In this document: piece after piece, positions 12,342 to 23,206 of the stretch
How positions within the stretch are numbered: the first letter of the stretch is position 1
How the letters are laid out: every line of letters begins with the position of its first letter
DNA from: Brachynemurus nebulosus
Taxonomy: Eukaryota; Arthropoda; Insecta; Neuroptera; Myrmeleontidae
Assembly: GCA_035578155.1 (NCBI GenBank)
Contig: JAPWDM010000046.1
Location: 697,412 to 761,411, forward strand
DNA: 64,000 nucleotides
Direction: 5' to 3'
The notes under the pieces: model-generated
The model's input: only the letters and a program-made list of their open reading frames with translations
The model's database searches: none
Told to the model about the DNA's origin: nothing
Program-made: the position numbers and the translations under genes

Positions 12342-12954
12342 GGGTAAGTTCAAAAATGTAAACTTTACCGCATCGATGCAGCATCAGAACGTTCTGATGC
12401 GTCTAATACTGCATGATGCGATGCTGATGCTCTCTTGAAATTTGATGCACATTAGATATTTTTGAATGGGATATTGGCATCATGATGCATGTAGCATAAT
12501 AGACACACAATGTAGCCAATGTAGCATGATGGACTATAGATAATATAGTAATACAGTCCTTGTATAGGTATATTATCTTTGAATTTCAACTTGAACTTAC
12601 TTGAAATTGAAAATATTGAAATTATTTGAATAAAAAATATTACATACCTATTTTGAGTGCAAGATGTATTCAAATAGTTTAAACAATTTTAATGAAAAGT
12701 AAATACATTAATCTTTTTCAACAGTTTTTTTCGGAATTATTCCTGTTGGTGTTAATACCTACATAATATGGCAAGTAGTTATAATTCTACACATGACAAG
12801 CATCTTGGACACGCATCACCAAATTTCTTGATGCATTGTTTTAACGCATCAAATGCAAAAATGAACTTTTGATTTTTCGTTGTGATGCGTCTGATGCGTT
12901 TTTGAACTTTTGACTCTGCCTCATGCAAGCAGTGATGCATTTTTGAACTTAGCC
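12342..12954. mobile_element. MITE with GATGC-rich subterminal repeats
   Basis: The ends are a 17-bp inverted repeat, GGGTAAGTTCAAAAATG on the left and its near-complement ending ACTTAGCC on the right. A 3-bp GAA flanks both sides and may be the target duplication. The first ~120 bp and last ~140 bp are crowded with GATGC or GCATC words, around ten or more in total. No reading frame. A 3-bp duplication would suit PIF/Harbinger, but GAA is not the usual TWA, so class is uncertain. Confidence 0.6.
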
Positions 12955-13077
12955 GAAACTGAGTTACGTTAAAATAGAAAAAAAGGACACCATTATATCT
13001 TTTTGATAAAGGAATTTAATCCGTCTCTTTTCGACAAGTACTTAACAATAAATTCTGTTTTTAGTTTGTAAGTATAC

Positions 13078-13902
<825 letters not shown>

Positions 13903-13905
<3 letters not shown>

Positions 13906-14616
13906 GTGGTCCAGAATTATGTACCGTAATTGCTGGAGCTGATAGTATGTTCAAAAATAATGGTACCTTTTCATCTACACTTTTTCCCAAAACTCAATGA
14001 TAAGGGTGATAAAGCAGAGGGGTAAAATGTAGAGGGGTGGAACGAATCTGACTTCTTTTTGTTTAAATGTTTTAGGCGCTTCTGATTATTGGATTCATAT
14101 TCTAGGGGCGCGTATGAACATTAAGATATTTAAATTTATGTTATTAGTTATTCGATCACTTATGATTAGGGGATAATTTGGAAATAGATACTTCTACTTT
14201 AAATTACTCGAAAACGGTAACATTTATCGAAATGTAACAAGTATACCTTTTTGCGTGAAATTATCTGAGGAATTATATTATCAGGGATTTTGTTTAAATA
14301 ATTGCAAATTAAAATAGAAAAGACGTGATAACTCACACCTACCACCCAAACCCACCCCTTAGTCACGAGTGGTGAAATAAGGTGTTGACATAAATTTAAT
14401 CCTTCTAACGCAAAATAAGTACCCCTAAAATATCAATCCGTTATTCAAAAGCGTTTGGAAAATATTTAAGAAATAATGGTTTTCGTTTCACCCTTTTATA
14501 GAGTTGTATCTCCCTTATTATTGAGTTTTGAAAAAAAGTGTACAAGAAAAGGTACCATTATTTTTGAACGTACTACGAGCTCTACCAATCACGGTACATA
14601 ATTCTGGACCACCGTG
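13903..14616. mobile_element. MITE with ~105-bp inverted repeats and TA duplication (mariner-like ends)
   Basis: The left end CAGGTGGTCCAGAATTATG and the right end complement (GGACCACCGTG) form imperfect inverted arms of about 105 bp (13903-14005 and 14513-14616). TA flanks both sides. The 0.5-kb centre has no transposase frame. TA duplication and the ends fit the Tc1/mariner superfamily, as an inference. Confidence 0.7.
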
Positions 14617-14771
14617 TATATATATTTTAGGGTGTTTCATTTTTCCAAAGATGTGATTTTCATATGGCTTTGCTTGCGCCCCGAGTCTCAGTGATGTAAA
14701 AGACATATGTGCCAAATTTCAAGGAAATTGGATAATATTTAGGGATTGCACATATTGATCACTTTTATCGC

Positions 14772-14977
14772 TACTCATTTCAGATACAATTGATCATGAT
14801 TTTTCGTTAAAAAATTAAATAAATCTTATATTCGAAACATATCAATCTTCTATTCTTTTCTAAAAATAAACTGCAAATTTAAAATTTACATAAATGCAAT
14901 AATAAAAGAGATAAAGCCAAGAAAACGGAAATTTTTTAAATTCAAAGTGACGAAGCATGGTTAAATTTAACTGAATT
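14772..14977 (+). repeat. Dispersed repeat, copy 1 of an inverted pair
   Basis: This block (ctcatttcagatacaattg through gaagcatggttaaatttaac) is found in reverse complement at 37908-38096 with modest divergence. Function and class are unknown. Confidence 0.65.
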
Positions 14978-15059
14978 GAACCATACTTAATAAAATTTCT
15001 AATATTGCAGTACTTTGTACTAATGGAATTCTCATGTAGGTACTAACATATTACTAATA

Positions 15060-15670
15060 TTGAAAGGAGTGTCTGAGGAGTGCGCTGTGGCATACCATCA
15101 AGTGGTCTTCCAGACTTTTAGGAAGTTCCAAAGTCTGTGAGCTTCATTTGACAAGAAGTCATATTCATATACGACAAGGCTGGATGAAGAAAATCCCATT
15201 CAAGGTTTTCTAGAAGAATAACAAGTTAAAATGTTTAACTACATCCAAAATGTCTTAAAAGATGGAAGTTATCCAAGAGAAGACTACAAAGAATTATTAC
15301 AACTTTCACTCCTGTACCTATGCGGCTGGTCTAAAAACGACTTCAATTTCAGGATCCCAGTGGCTTTGCATCAAGCATGGTGGACGGTAAAGGCAAACTA
15401 TAAACTTAAAATTGTCCTCTTCACTAAACTTCATTCAATTTCCAAAAAGTTGAATATTCCTTAATGAAAATTAAAGGAATGAAACGAGTTTCACATTTTG
15501 TCAGCCTCAAATATATTCGCTTTGGGCACGAGGCAAATGCTGTAAATCGATGGGCTCTAAATAATGATTTGGATATTCTACAGCTTCTGAGCACTTACCC
15601 AGATGTAGATATCAATAAGAGTCCTCTCATATTTGCTAAGAGGCATCTTTGGTATCTGCTAGAAACCAAC

Positions 15671-15680
<10 letters not shown>
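15060..15680 (+). pseudogene. Broken repeat-encoded protein, C-terminal part
   Basis: Two plus-strand frames join across a frameshift near 15464. The first carries PREDYKELLQLSLLYLCGW and VALHQAWWTVKANYKLKIVLF. The second carries VSLKYIRFGHEANAVNRWAL, then LLSTYPDVDI and RHLWYLLE. From memory this layout resembles the C-terminal half of an uncharacterised protein that recurs many times in invertebrate genomes and is probably carried by a transposon. I cannot name it. The frame is cut at 15674 by a TA array and a copy of the dispersed repeat. The upstream part (15060-15230) has further stops. Confidence 0.4.

Positions 15681-15756
<76 letters not shown>
15674..15756. repeat. (TA)n microsatellite
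   Basis: 83 bp of perfect TA repeat joining the broken coding fragment to a copy of the dispersed repeat's right block. Confidence 0.97.
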
Positions 15757-15759
<3 letters not shown>

Positions 15760-16130
15760 TGAATGTTATTTTCGGGTTCTAGGGACCTCAAAACAAATTT
15801 CTGCCATAGTCTCGGGCTCAGGTCGCGTTATGACAGCGGGCGTAATAGCGTGTTACCATTCTGGAAACTCGCTAAAAAGATTAATAATAGTGTTTTAGTT
15901 CTGGCAGGATTATCAAAAAGGGACTGAAATGCTTTTCGATGTTGATATATACAAAAAAAATTAATGTGTTAAGTACTTGCTAGACTTATAGGTTTTATGG
16001 GTGGTTTTAGCGAATTTCCAGAATAGAATTTAGCTATTACAGCCACTGTCATGACGCGACATGAGCCCGAGACTATGGCAGAAATTTGTTTTGAGGTCCC
16101 TAGAAACCGAAAATAATATTCACTAAAATT

Positions 16131-16136
<6 letters not shown>
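15757..16136. repeat. Inverted pair of the microsatellite-bearing repeat's right block
   Basis: 15757-15880 is a plus-strand copy (gggacctcaaaacaaatttc to ctggaaactcgctaaa). 16010-16136 is a minus-strand copy. A ~130-bp loop lies between. Each copy has a TA array on its outer side, so the assembly is a foldback bracketed by microsatellites. Confidence 0.75.
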
Positions 16137-16193
<57 letters not shown>

Positions 16194-16949
16194 GTAGTCA
16201 TATAGTAAAATACGTTATTTCACGAAATACCGAGGCAATTCATGTTATGCCGGTATTTTATGTAACTTGAAGATTTTACACATTCAGCCTAGTCAGTTCA
16301 GGAAACAGCTACTTCATTTCGACATTTCATGTTAAATCAAATGCAATTCATATGACTGTTGGTCGGAGACATGCGCATTTAAGCTTTTCACATTTCTGTA
16401 ACTGTAATTGCATTGCATTCTGTAACTGCATAAGTAATTCAAATTTTGTTGAAGAATTATAAAAAATAAGTTTTTTCTTCTTAATTAAAATCTTTTTAAT
16501 CAAAATAGTAATTTTTTTATCTACAAATTTGGAAATAAACAACAATATTTATTTAAATAAATTATAATTGTAACGGACATGAGTTAAAAAAGACCGTTGG
16601 AAACATTGTTGAAAATTAACTCAAATGAATACTTTGTTTTGTTGTACAAACCGTACAAACTGTATTCACCGTATTCACTGTATTCGATGCACACATAAAA
16701 TGATACAAGTAGCATTATTAAAAGATTAAAGCAGTTTAAATGACAGAGAAAAACATGGAAGAAGAAAATAAATTTTTATTTTTGCAAGAATATAATAATT
16801 ATTATAAAAAAAATCCAAATAAGCGACCCCTACAACAAACTACAATTAAGTAAGGTAAATGTAATTAGATTTTGTAAATTGGAAAACATAATAAAGTCTT
16901 CAAAATTAAAATTAAACTCTAAAATTTTTAACTTTTTAAATATTTTCAG

Positions 16950-18641
16950 ATTGCTAACGAAATATTCACAGCATTGAAGAAAGTAAATATCTCTAAAACA
17001 GGCAGAGAATATTACTTATTAAAAAATTATGATATAGTTACTATAAGTGAGGAAACGTTTGTTGTTAAAAAAAGAAAAGAAAATGGTAATTTAATTTATT
17101 TAGTTGCGGAAGAAGAAATATTTAACAGATTATTGGATATTCATATTAATTGTGGCCATGGTTCTAGAGATAAAATGATAAGCATCATTCGTCAAAACTG
17201 TTATATTCCAAGACCATGTGTTGAAATTTTTTTAAAAACCTGCAAAACTTGTCAATTAAAAAAAAATAAATCTGTCGCAAAATTAGTTGTTAGACCAATT
17301 ACTACAGAACATTTTATGACGAGAGGACAAGTGGATCTCATTGATTTCCAGTCAATATCTGATGGTGATTATAAGTGGCTGTTAAACTACCAAGATCACG
17401 CAACGAAATATGTATGTCTTAGACCTTTGCGTTCTAAACAAGCTGTAGATGTTGCAAATGAATTTTTAAAAATTTTTTTACAATTTGGCGCTGCTTCGAT
17501 ATTACAGAGTGATAACGGAAGGGAATTTGTAAATAAAGTGATTAACGAATTAAAAATTATGTGGCCAAAATTACATATTATACACGGGAGACCTCGTCAT
17601 CCACAGTCGCAGGGGAGTGTGGAAAGATCTAACCAAGATATTGAGAATATGCTACGGGCATGGATGGAAGATAACAGGTCAACAGTATGGTCTATGGGTT
17701 GCTATTACGTTCAGTGGCAAAAAAATAATTCTTTACATCGGATTATAGGTAGAAGTCCATTTAAAGCAGTTTTTGGAAGTGATCCAAAATTAGGGCTTGC
17801 ATCAACAAATCTTCCACAGCACATGCTCTCATCTATAACTTCGGAAGAAGATTTACAAAATACGAATATCGAAATTAACCTAGATCCAACACATGATCAA
17901 AGTCGAGGTGCGCCAAATAATCAAATAAATCAAAATGAATTAGTTGATTTAAATGAAATGGGTAATACCATTGTGCTTGACGTAGTCAATAAAGATTCGA
18001 TTGAAGTACCTGTCGTTAATATCAATGATCTTAACACATTATGTATGAATTGTGAAGAAAGTACACTTCATGAGATTATTCAATGCGATATGTGTAGAAT
18101 ACCGATTCACTCATTATGTGCAAATAAAGAAAAATTGTGCAGATTATGCGCCTCTGAAAAATCGATCAATATTCATCAGAAGGAAGCTTACGAGGGTCAG
18201 AAAGTTCAAGCAAGACAAATGATAGCTGTCACTAAATAAATTTTACCAGATTTAAATAGTGGTGACTGTGTTTTAATTAACGTTGATAAGATAGATCGAA
18301 GTCCAGGTGATCCACCCAATCTTATTGGAGTAATTATTAAAGTAGAGAACGGGGTATATCAAGTTGGCACGAAAGGAGGAGTTATAAAAACTTGGTTTAA
18401 TAAATCTGACATAAAAAAAGCGTCATCAAATTTTCTCCAATTAAGCCAAGTAAATTTTGATAAATTTTTATCACTGCGAGAAGCAGTTTCCGTAGAATCC
18501 TTATTTAAAGGACAAGGCTTTTTAAAATGTTCATGTCAGGCATCCAAATTACAATGTTTAAACAATAGATGTTTGTGTTTTAAATCTAAATTACAATGCA
18601 ATTCGCGTTGTCATAAAAGTAATCCATGTGCCAATAAATAA
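16950..18641 (+). pseudogene. Integrase-type transposase (Ginger / KRBA2-like) with one in-frame stop
   Basis: The frame runs from a likely acceptor (TATTTTCAG ending 16949) to a stop at 18639-18641 and is broken only by TAA at 18237-18239. Numbering from the TTG at 16974: an HHCC zinc domain (H57, H62, C90, C93); an integrase core with probable catalytic D121 (GQVDLIDF), D180 (QSDNGREF) and E217 (GSVERSN), so DDE looks intact; a PHD-like Cys/His finger (about 353-393, CMNCEE to CRLC). After the stop the same frame continues with LIGVIIKVENGVYQVGTKGG and a Cys-rich CXC-type tail (CSCQASKLQC to CHKSNPC). This order matches KRBA2-like, Ginger-derived proteins as I know them. A short upstream exon (ATG at 16740 or 16755, MEEENKFLFLQEYNN) may belong, but I could not join it in frame. 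Confidence 0.8.
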
Positions 18642-18657
18642 AAAATACTTATGTAGG

Positions 18658-18867
18658 TATAGGTGAAATTATCTAAACTTGGACTGACGTTATTAAACAA
18701 GTGCAACAAATTTTATCAAAATTAGACGTAGAATAACAAAATTTTCTGTCTCTTTTTCCTTTTTTGTTATTTTTGTATTAGAGTAACTATAGTGATATAA
18801 AATTGTACGTCTAATTTTATTTCATTTGTTAATGACGTTAATCCAAGTTTAGATAATTTCACCTATA
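18658..18867. mobile_element. Small foldback MITE in the Ginger-like element's 3' region
   Basis: AGGTGAAATTATCTAAACTT at 18661 and its inverted match ending AAGTTTAGATAATTTCACCT at 18864 give arms of about 40 bp. TA flanks the ends. It starts about 20 bp after the transposase stop codon. It could be a nested insertion or part of the element's own untranslated end. Confidence 0.65.
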
Positions 18868-19392
18868 CAATCGCAAAAAATTTTCAGAAAAAAAAATTTT
18901 TTTTGTTAGAAAAAAGAATATAACTTTTCGGAATAAAGAATATAATTTTATGTTTAACGTTTAACATAATTATACTTTTTTTTTATGATAGAAAATATAA
19001 AATATGATTATCTAATTTTGGTCATTTAAAAAAAAAAATACTACTTTCCAGGTTATTGTATGTGTATTTTTTTCCTTTTGAAAAATAAAATTATATTTGT
19101 TTTTGTCACATTTTGTTTTTATTGTTTCCCCCTTAAGAATCTGGTAGAAATGATATTACGTAAACACAATCTGTTGATTATAATATTTAGAATATTATAC
19201 ATATGTAGGTACAATAAAACATCAACGGTTACGTATTTCTTAATTTAACACAAAATGTCGAAATAAAGTAGCTGTTTCCTGAACTGACTAGGCTGAATGT
19301 GTAAAATCTTCAAGTTACATAAAATGCCGGCATAACATGAATTGCCTCGGTATTTCGTGAAATAACGTATTTTACTATATGACTACGACATA

Positions 19393-19510
<118 letters not shown>

Positions 19511-19519
19511 TATTTGTAT

Positions 19520-20965
19520 TTAGTCCCACACCGTTGGACAAGTTCGTTAGCCAACCATGTCGGATGCCTGGAACATGGCTTTTTTGGTCATTTTTCGTGA
19601 AAAAAATTAGTTTTTTGCCAAAATTGTCTCAAGTTAAAAAACGCCACGAGCAGCGGGGCCGCATCACGGAAGTCGAATTTTTCCCTTCATCTTCGGTATT
19701 GAATGCCTACAAGCGAACTGTAATTGAAAGTCTACAAGCGATTTGTCATTTTGGTGGTTTCAAAACTGATAATGAGTGTCCGGTTGATCAGGGCTTTAAA
19801 AAAAAGTTTTAAGTTTTTAAGGGCTGAATCTCAGTAAATTTCAATTTTGTGCCGATAGCAGTTAGCAGGAAAAAAGCCAACACAATTCGTACGATGGCAT
19901 TCCTACCCATGCTTATCCGCCAATTGCCTTTGTGATTTATTTTTAAATATTAAAAAAGGAACTTAAATAGTAAACTGGAAGGCCATTATGAAGATATTTT
20001 TTCTTTCCAAAAAAATTCAAAATTTCTATTTTATAAATAATAAAATTCCTACTTTATAAATAAACAGTAACTTTAATAACATTTTTAAATTACTTAATAT
20101 TTGTGTATTGTATTTGTTATAAAAGTGAGTTCATTTTTTTAAAATTTTTTAAAATTACTATTCGCCTACTTGTATTAGAATAGAAATAATGCATTTAAAA
20201 CACATTTAACAATACCATTAAATTCCGATGTAAAAATGGGAGAAGTGGGGGGAAAAGTAATGTGGAATTCCTAAAAGGCACTAGCTGGATACTAACTCAA
20301 TACACGTACAAAATTTCAGCCCTCTAAGTTTCTTTAGAGAGTCTCTAGACGTGTTAGAAAAAAAGCAAAAAAATTAAGGAAATATTTGCGTAAAAATCGT
20401 GGGGGTAAGGGTTAAAAGTTGAAACCACCAAAAAGCAGTGGCTGGCTATTAGCTTAACCTGTACACAAAATTTCAGCCCTCTAGGTTTATTTGGGGAGAT
20501 TTTGACCCGAACGAAACTGTTAAAAAACAAGAAAAATCATCATGTTCTTTCTGGTATAAAAATGGTGGGGGTAAGGGTTAAAAGTTGAGACCCCCAAAAG
20601 GCACCCCCTTGATACTAACTCAATCCGAATACAAAATTTCAGCCCTCTAGGTCTATTTGGGTGACCTGTGCGAGTGGTACAAACTTCGAAAACGTCAAAA
20701 AAGCATGAAATTGTAGCTTAAAAATGGCGGGGGCGGGGGTAAAATATTAAAACCTCCAAAAAGCAAACCCTAGGTACGAATTCTATCAACATACTAAATT
20801 TCAACCCTCTAACTTAATTCTGGGGGACTGTGGGCGCGTTAGATCCAGCCAAAATCCTTTTTCGCCCGCTACTCCCTCCAAATCACCCTAGGAAGCTGAA
20901 TTTTGGATATGTTGTAGATAATTGATCGAAACATTATTTCAAACCGGTTTGGAAAATTTTTATTG
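19520..20965 (+). repeat. Dispersed repeat R, copy 1, with degenerate ~115-bp tandem units
   Basis: This copy shares long stretches with the minus-strand copy at 31870-33380 and a fragment at 50281-50466 (cacggaagtcgaatttttcc, ttggtggtttcaaaactgat). From about 20270 to 20880 it holds about five degenerate units of ~115 bp marked by atttcagccctctaggttt and a G-rich gtgggggtaagggtt. The frame at 19534-19812 has no recognisable motif, and its homologous positions in the other copies are not open throughout. The right end is cut at a foldback of another family. Confidence 0.75.
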
Positions 20966-21004
20966 TTTTAAATTTGTTTTTTAATTTTTATTGAATATCA
21001 TTTT

Positions 21005-21178
21005 CGTATTCTAGGGACCTCAAAACATATTTCTGTTATGGTCCCAGACTTAAGTCGCGTCATTCCACCTACTGTAATAGTTGAATTTCGAGTTTTCGAA
21101 ATTCAGCTATTACAGTAGGTGTCATGACGCGACCTAAGCCTGGGACCATAACAGAAATATGTTTTGAAGTCCCTGTTT
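21005..21178. repeat. Foldback made of two right blocks of the microsatellite-bearing repeat
   Basis: gggacctcaaaacatatttc on the left and its complement on the right form ~80-bp arms around a few bases (cgagttttcg). It abuts the truncated end of repeat R. Confidence 0.8.
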
Positions 21179-21179
21179 A

Positions 21180-22988
21180 ATATTTAAGTTACAGGTGTTG
21201 TATAAAAAATTATTACAAATGTGAAAGTACCGACTAATTCTACAATTTTACAGATATATTTTTGACAATTTTACAGGCAATTCAGTTGATGCTTTACAAA
21301 GTAGAGGTTAAAATCTTACATAACTTGTAAAATTGTTATTATAATTTTACGTACCTTTTATGTTCTGTAATTTTTGAACAAGTTTTAATTTTTGACTGTT
21401 TTGTGAGCATTCGTTAAGTTTCTTGTAGACTATATCAAATTAATTTCTGTATTTTCTAAATATTTTAAAAATATTTCTACTTTACACTCTAATTTTTCTT
21501 TCATATACATATAAGTACCTACCTATATTCATCGTTTGCTTTATTCATATAATAGGCGCACCTATTCTAATTTTTTACAAAAATTTTGCCGGAATATGCA
21601 AATTTATTTTGTAAAGATTGTTGCACCGATACGATCGACACGGTTTATTATGTATATGGGTATAGATAACCATTCTAAGCAGAATTAACTATATAATGCT
21701 AAATATTTACTAAATTAATTACAACTTAGCTACAATTTAAGGTTGCCCATATTTCGTTTATAATCATTGTGGGAGGTTAATTGTTTTATCTAACCGAATA
21801 CTTTAGCTTGCTTAAGAGGAATATAAACGACTTTTAAAACAATGTTAAATTTATTTTTCATTTTTCGCCTATAAAAATTGATAATTTTTAAAATTTTGTT
21901 TCAAATTTTAATAGTTTATGAAAATACGAAGGCATCTTACTAAATTTCGTCCCGGAAAATTCAACCTAAGCCATACTTCAAAAATTTAAAATCCAAACTA
22001 TAGCTCATACAAAATTTAAATTTAGTAAGATGCCTCCGCAATGAAATGCTCTTTCCAATGACCCCAAGTTCATGAAAATATTGCAGAAAATAGAAATTTA
22101 TTTTGAAAAATAAGATTTTGATGAAAATCCAAATTGAAAAAAAGGCGTATACACTGAGAACCCCTTCTTTCAGTTGGTACGTTACTGTAGCACAAGAGAA
22201 GAAATAGTGATGAGTGATTTTTTTTACACAGCTATACTTCATATCACGATAATTTTCAAGTTTATTTCATGAGAGATTATACAATGCTTAATGTTACATT
22301 TAAACTAAAATTCTTCTCTGTTTCTATGAATTTGTTTAAGGTTTTATTTGAAATCTTGTTTAAGGTTGAATTTAAAATCATTGCATTGCGGAATCCAACA
22401 GCGAAATTATTCCTCAGAGGAAAATTTTATCTACCATTTTAGTAAGAAAAGAAATTATTTTGTCAAATTAAATGTTACTTATCCGTTCGGAGAAGAAATC
22501 AGGAAATTTATTTGTAAAGGAAAAAAACTACTTATGAGTGAAAGTGCTCTGTCAGTATATGAAGCTTCTTCAGTTCCTTCCTTTTTTCTTTTCTTTCTTT
22601 TATTTTTAAATTAATAATGAATAGTTCCGCCTCCTTTTTAATTTCTGGCGTGATTACCAATTATAAAATGCAACTTTATTTACAAGTTGGATACTTTTTC
22701 TGACAATTAGTAATTCATTTCTATGTCTGTGTTCGTTTTATATAAGAATAACCAAATGTATTTTATTTAATTGAAGTTTTCATTATCGAATTTCAGTTGA
22801 TTTCAAAACCATAGTAATGAAATATTAAATAATAATATGAATAATGCTTACTTATTTTTTACTTATTCGTAAAATGGTCTTATCGTATTACACCCGGATT
22901 TTATATTAACACACGTCACCCATACCATTGTTTTTTTAATTTTACTTATACATTAATATATTGCAATTACTTTATGATGTGGGTGGAG
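21180..22988. other. Non-coding stretch, nothing recognised
   Basis: Contains a short inverted repeat (gcatcttactaaattt near 21932 and its partner near 22020). Frames at 21961-22242 and 22348-22614 lack recognisable domains and have AT-driven composition. I do not call genes here. Confidence 0.4.
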
Positions 22989-22989
22989 G

Positions 22990-23195
22990 AGAACGAAAGT
23001 GGAGTGAGGGCTAGGATTTGGTAGATTTACGTCTGCAGCCATCTTCGTATAGAATTATGCCGCTATTTATCTGGAATTTTGAAGGAAAATTGCAGAAAAC
23101 CTTCACGAGCATAGCCGGTCGTCGGATTCAAACCCGGGACCTACCAGTCCATAAGTGACAGTGCCTAAGCATGCTCCGCTGGTACAGCAGTGTTA
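22990..23195 (-). mobile_element. tRNA-derived SINE, copy 2
   Basis: Aligns with 5694-5893 over its length (ctgcagccatcttcg, attgcagaaaaccttcacga). The minus strand carries GGTTTGAATCC (23124-23134), a good B box. The A-box region of the head is partly deleted compared with copy 1. It lies just left of the DNA element starting at 23207. Confidence 0.65.
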
Positions 23196-23206
23196 ACTAT
23201 GTATAT

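Larger units (their letters stand above)
16190..19390 (+). mobile_element. Ginger-like DNA transposon with ~140-bp terminal inverted repeats
   Basis: The left terminal repeat (16190-16330) starts TGTCGTAGTCATATAG and the right (19255-19390) is its near-perfect complement ending GACTACGACA. Ends of TGT...ACA and an integrase-type transposase inside fit the Ginger superfamily, cut-and-paste elements related to LTR-retrotransposon integrases. The element sits in a (TA)n tract, so its short target duplication cannot be read. It carries one transposase gene (16950-18641) and, 3' of it, a MITE-like palindrome (18658-18867). With terminal repeats intact and one stop in the gene, it decayed recently. 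Confidence 0.8.

Noticed and set aside
16190..19390. LTR retrotransposon or retroviral copy, suggested by the integrase-type core
   Set aside because: The flanking repeats are inverted, not direct, and there is no protease, reverse transcriptase or gag. The C-terminal domains fit Ginger-like DNA transposons.
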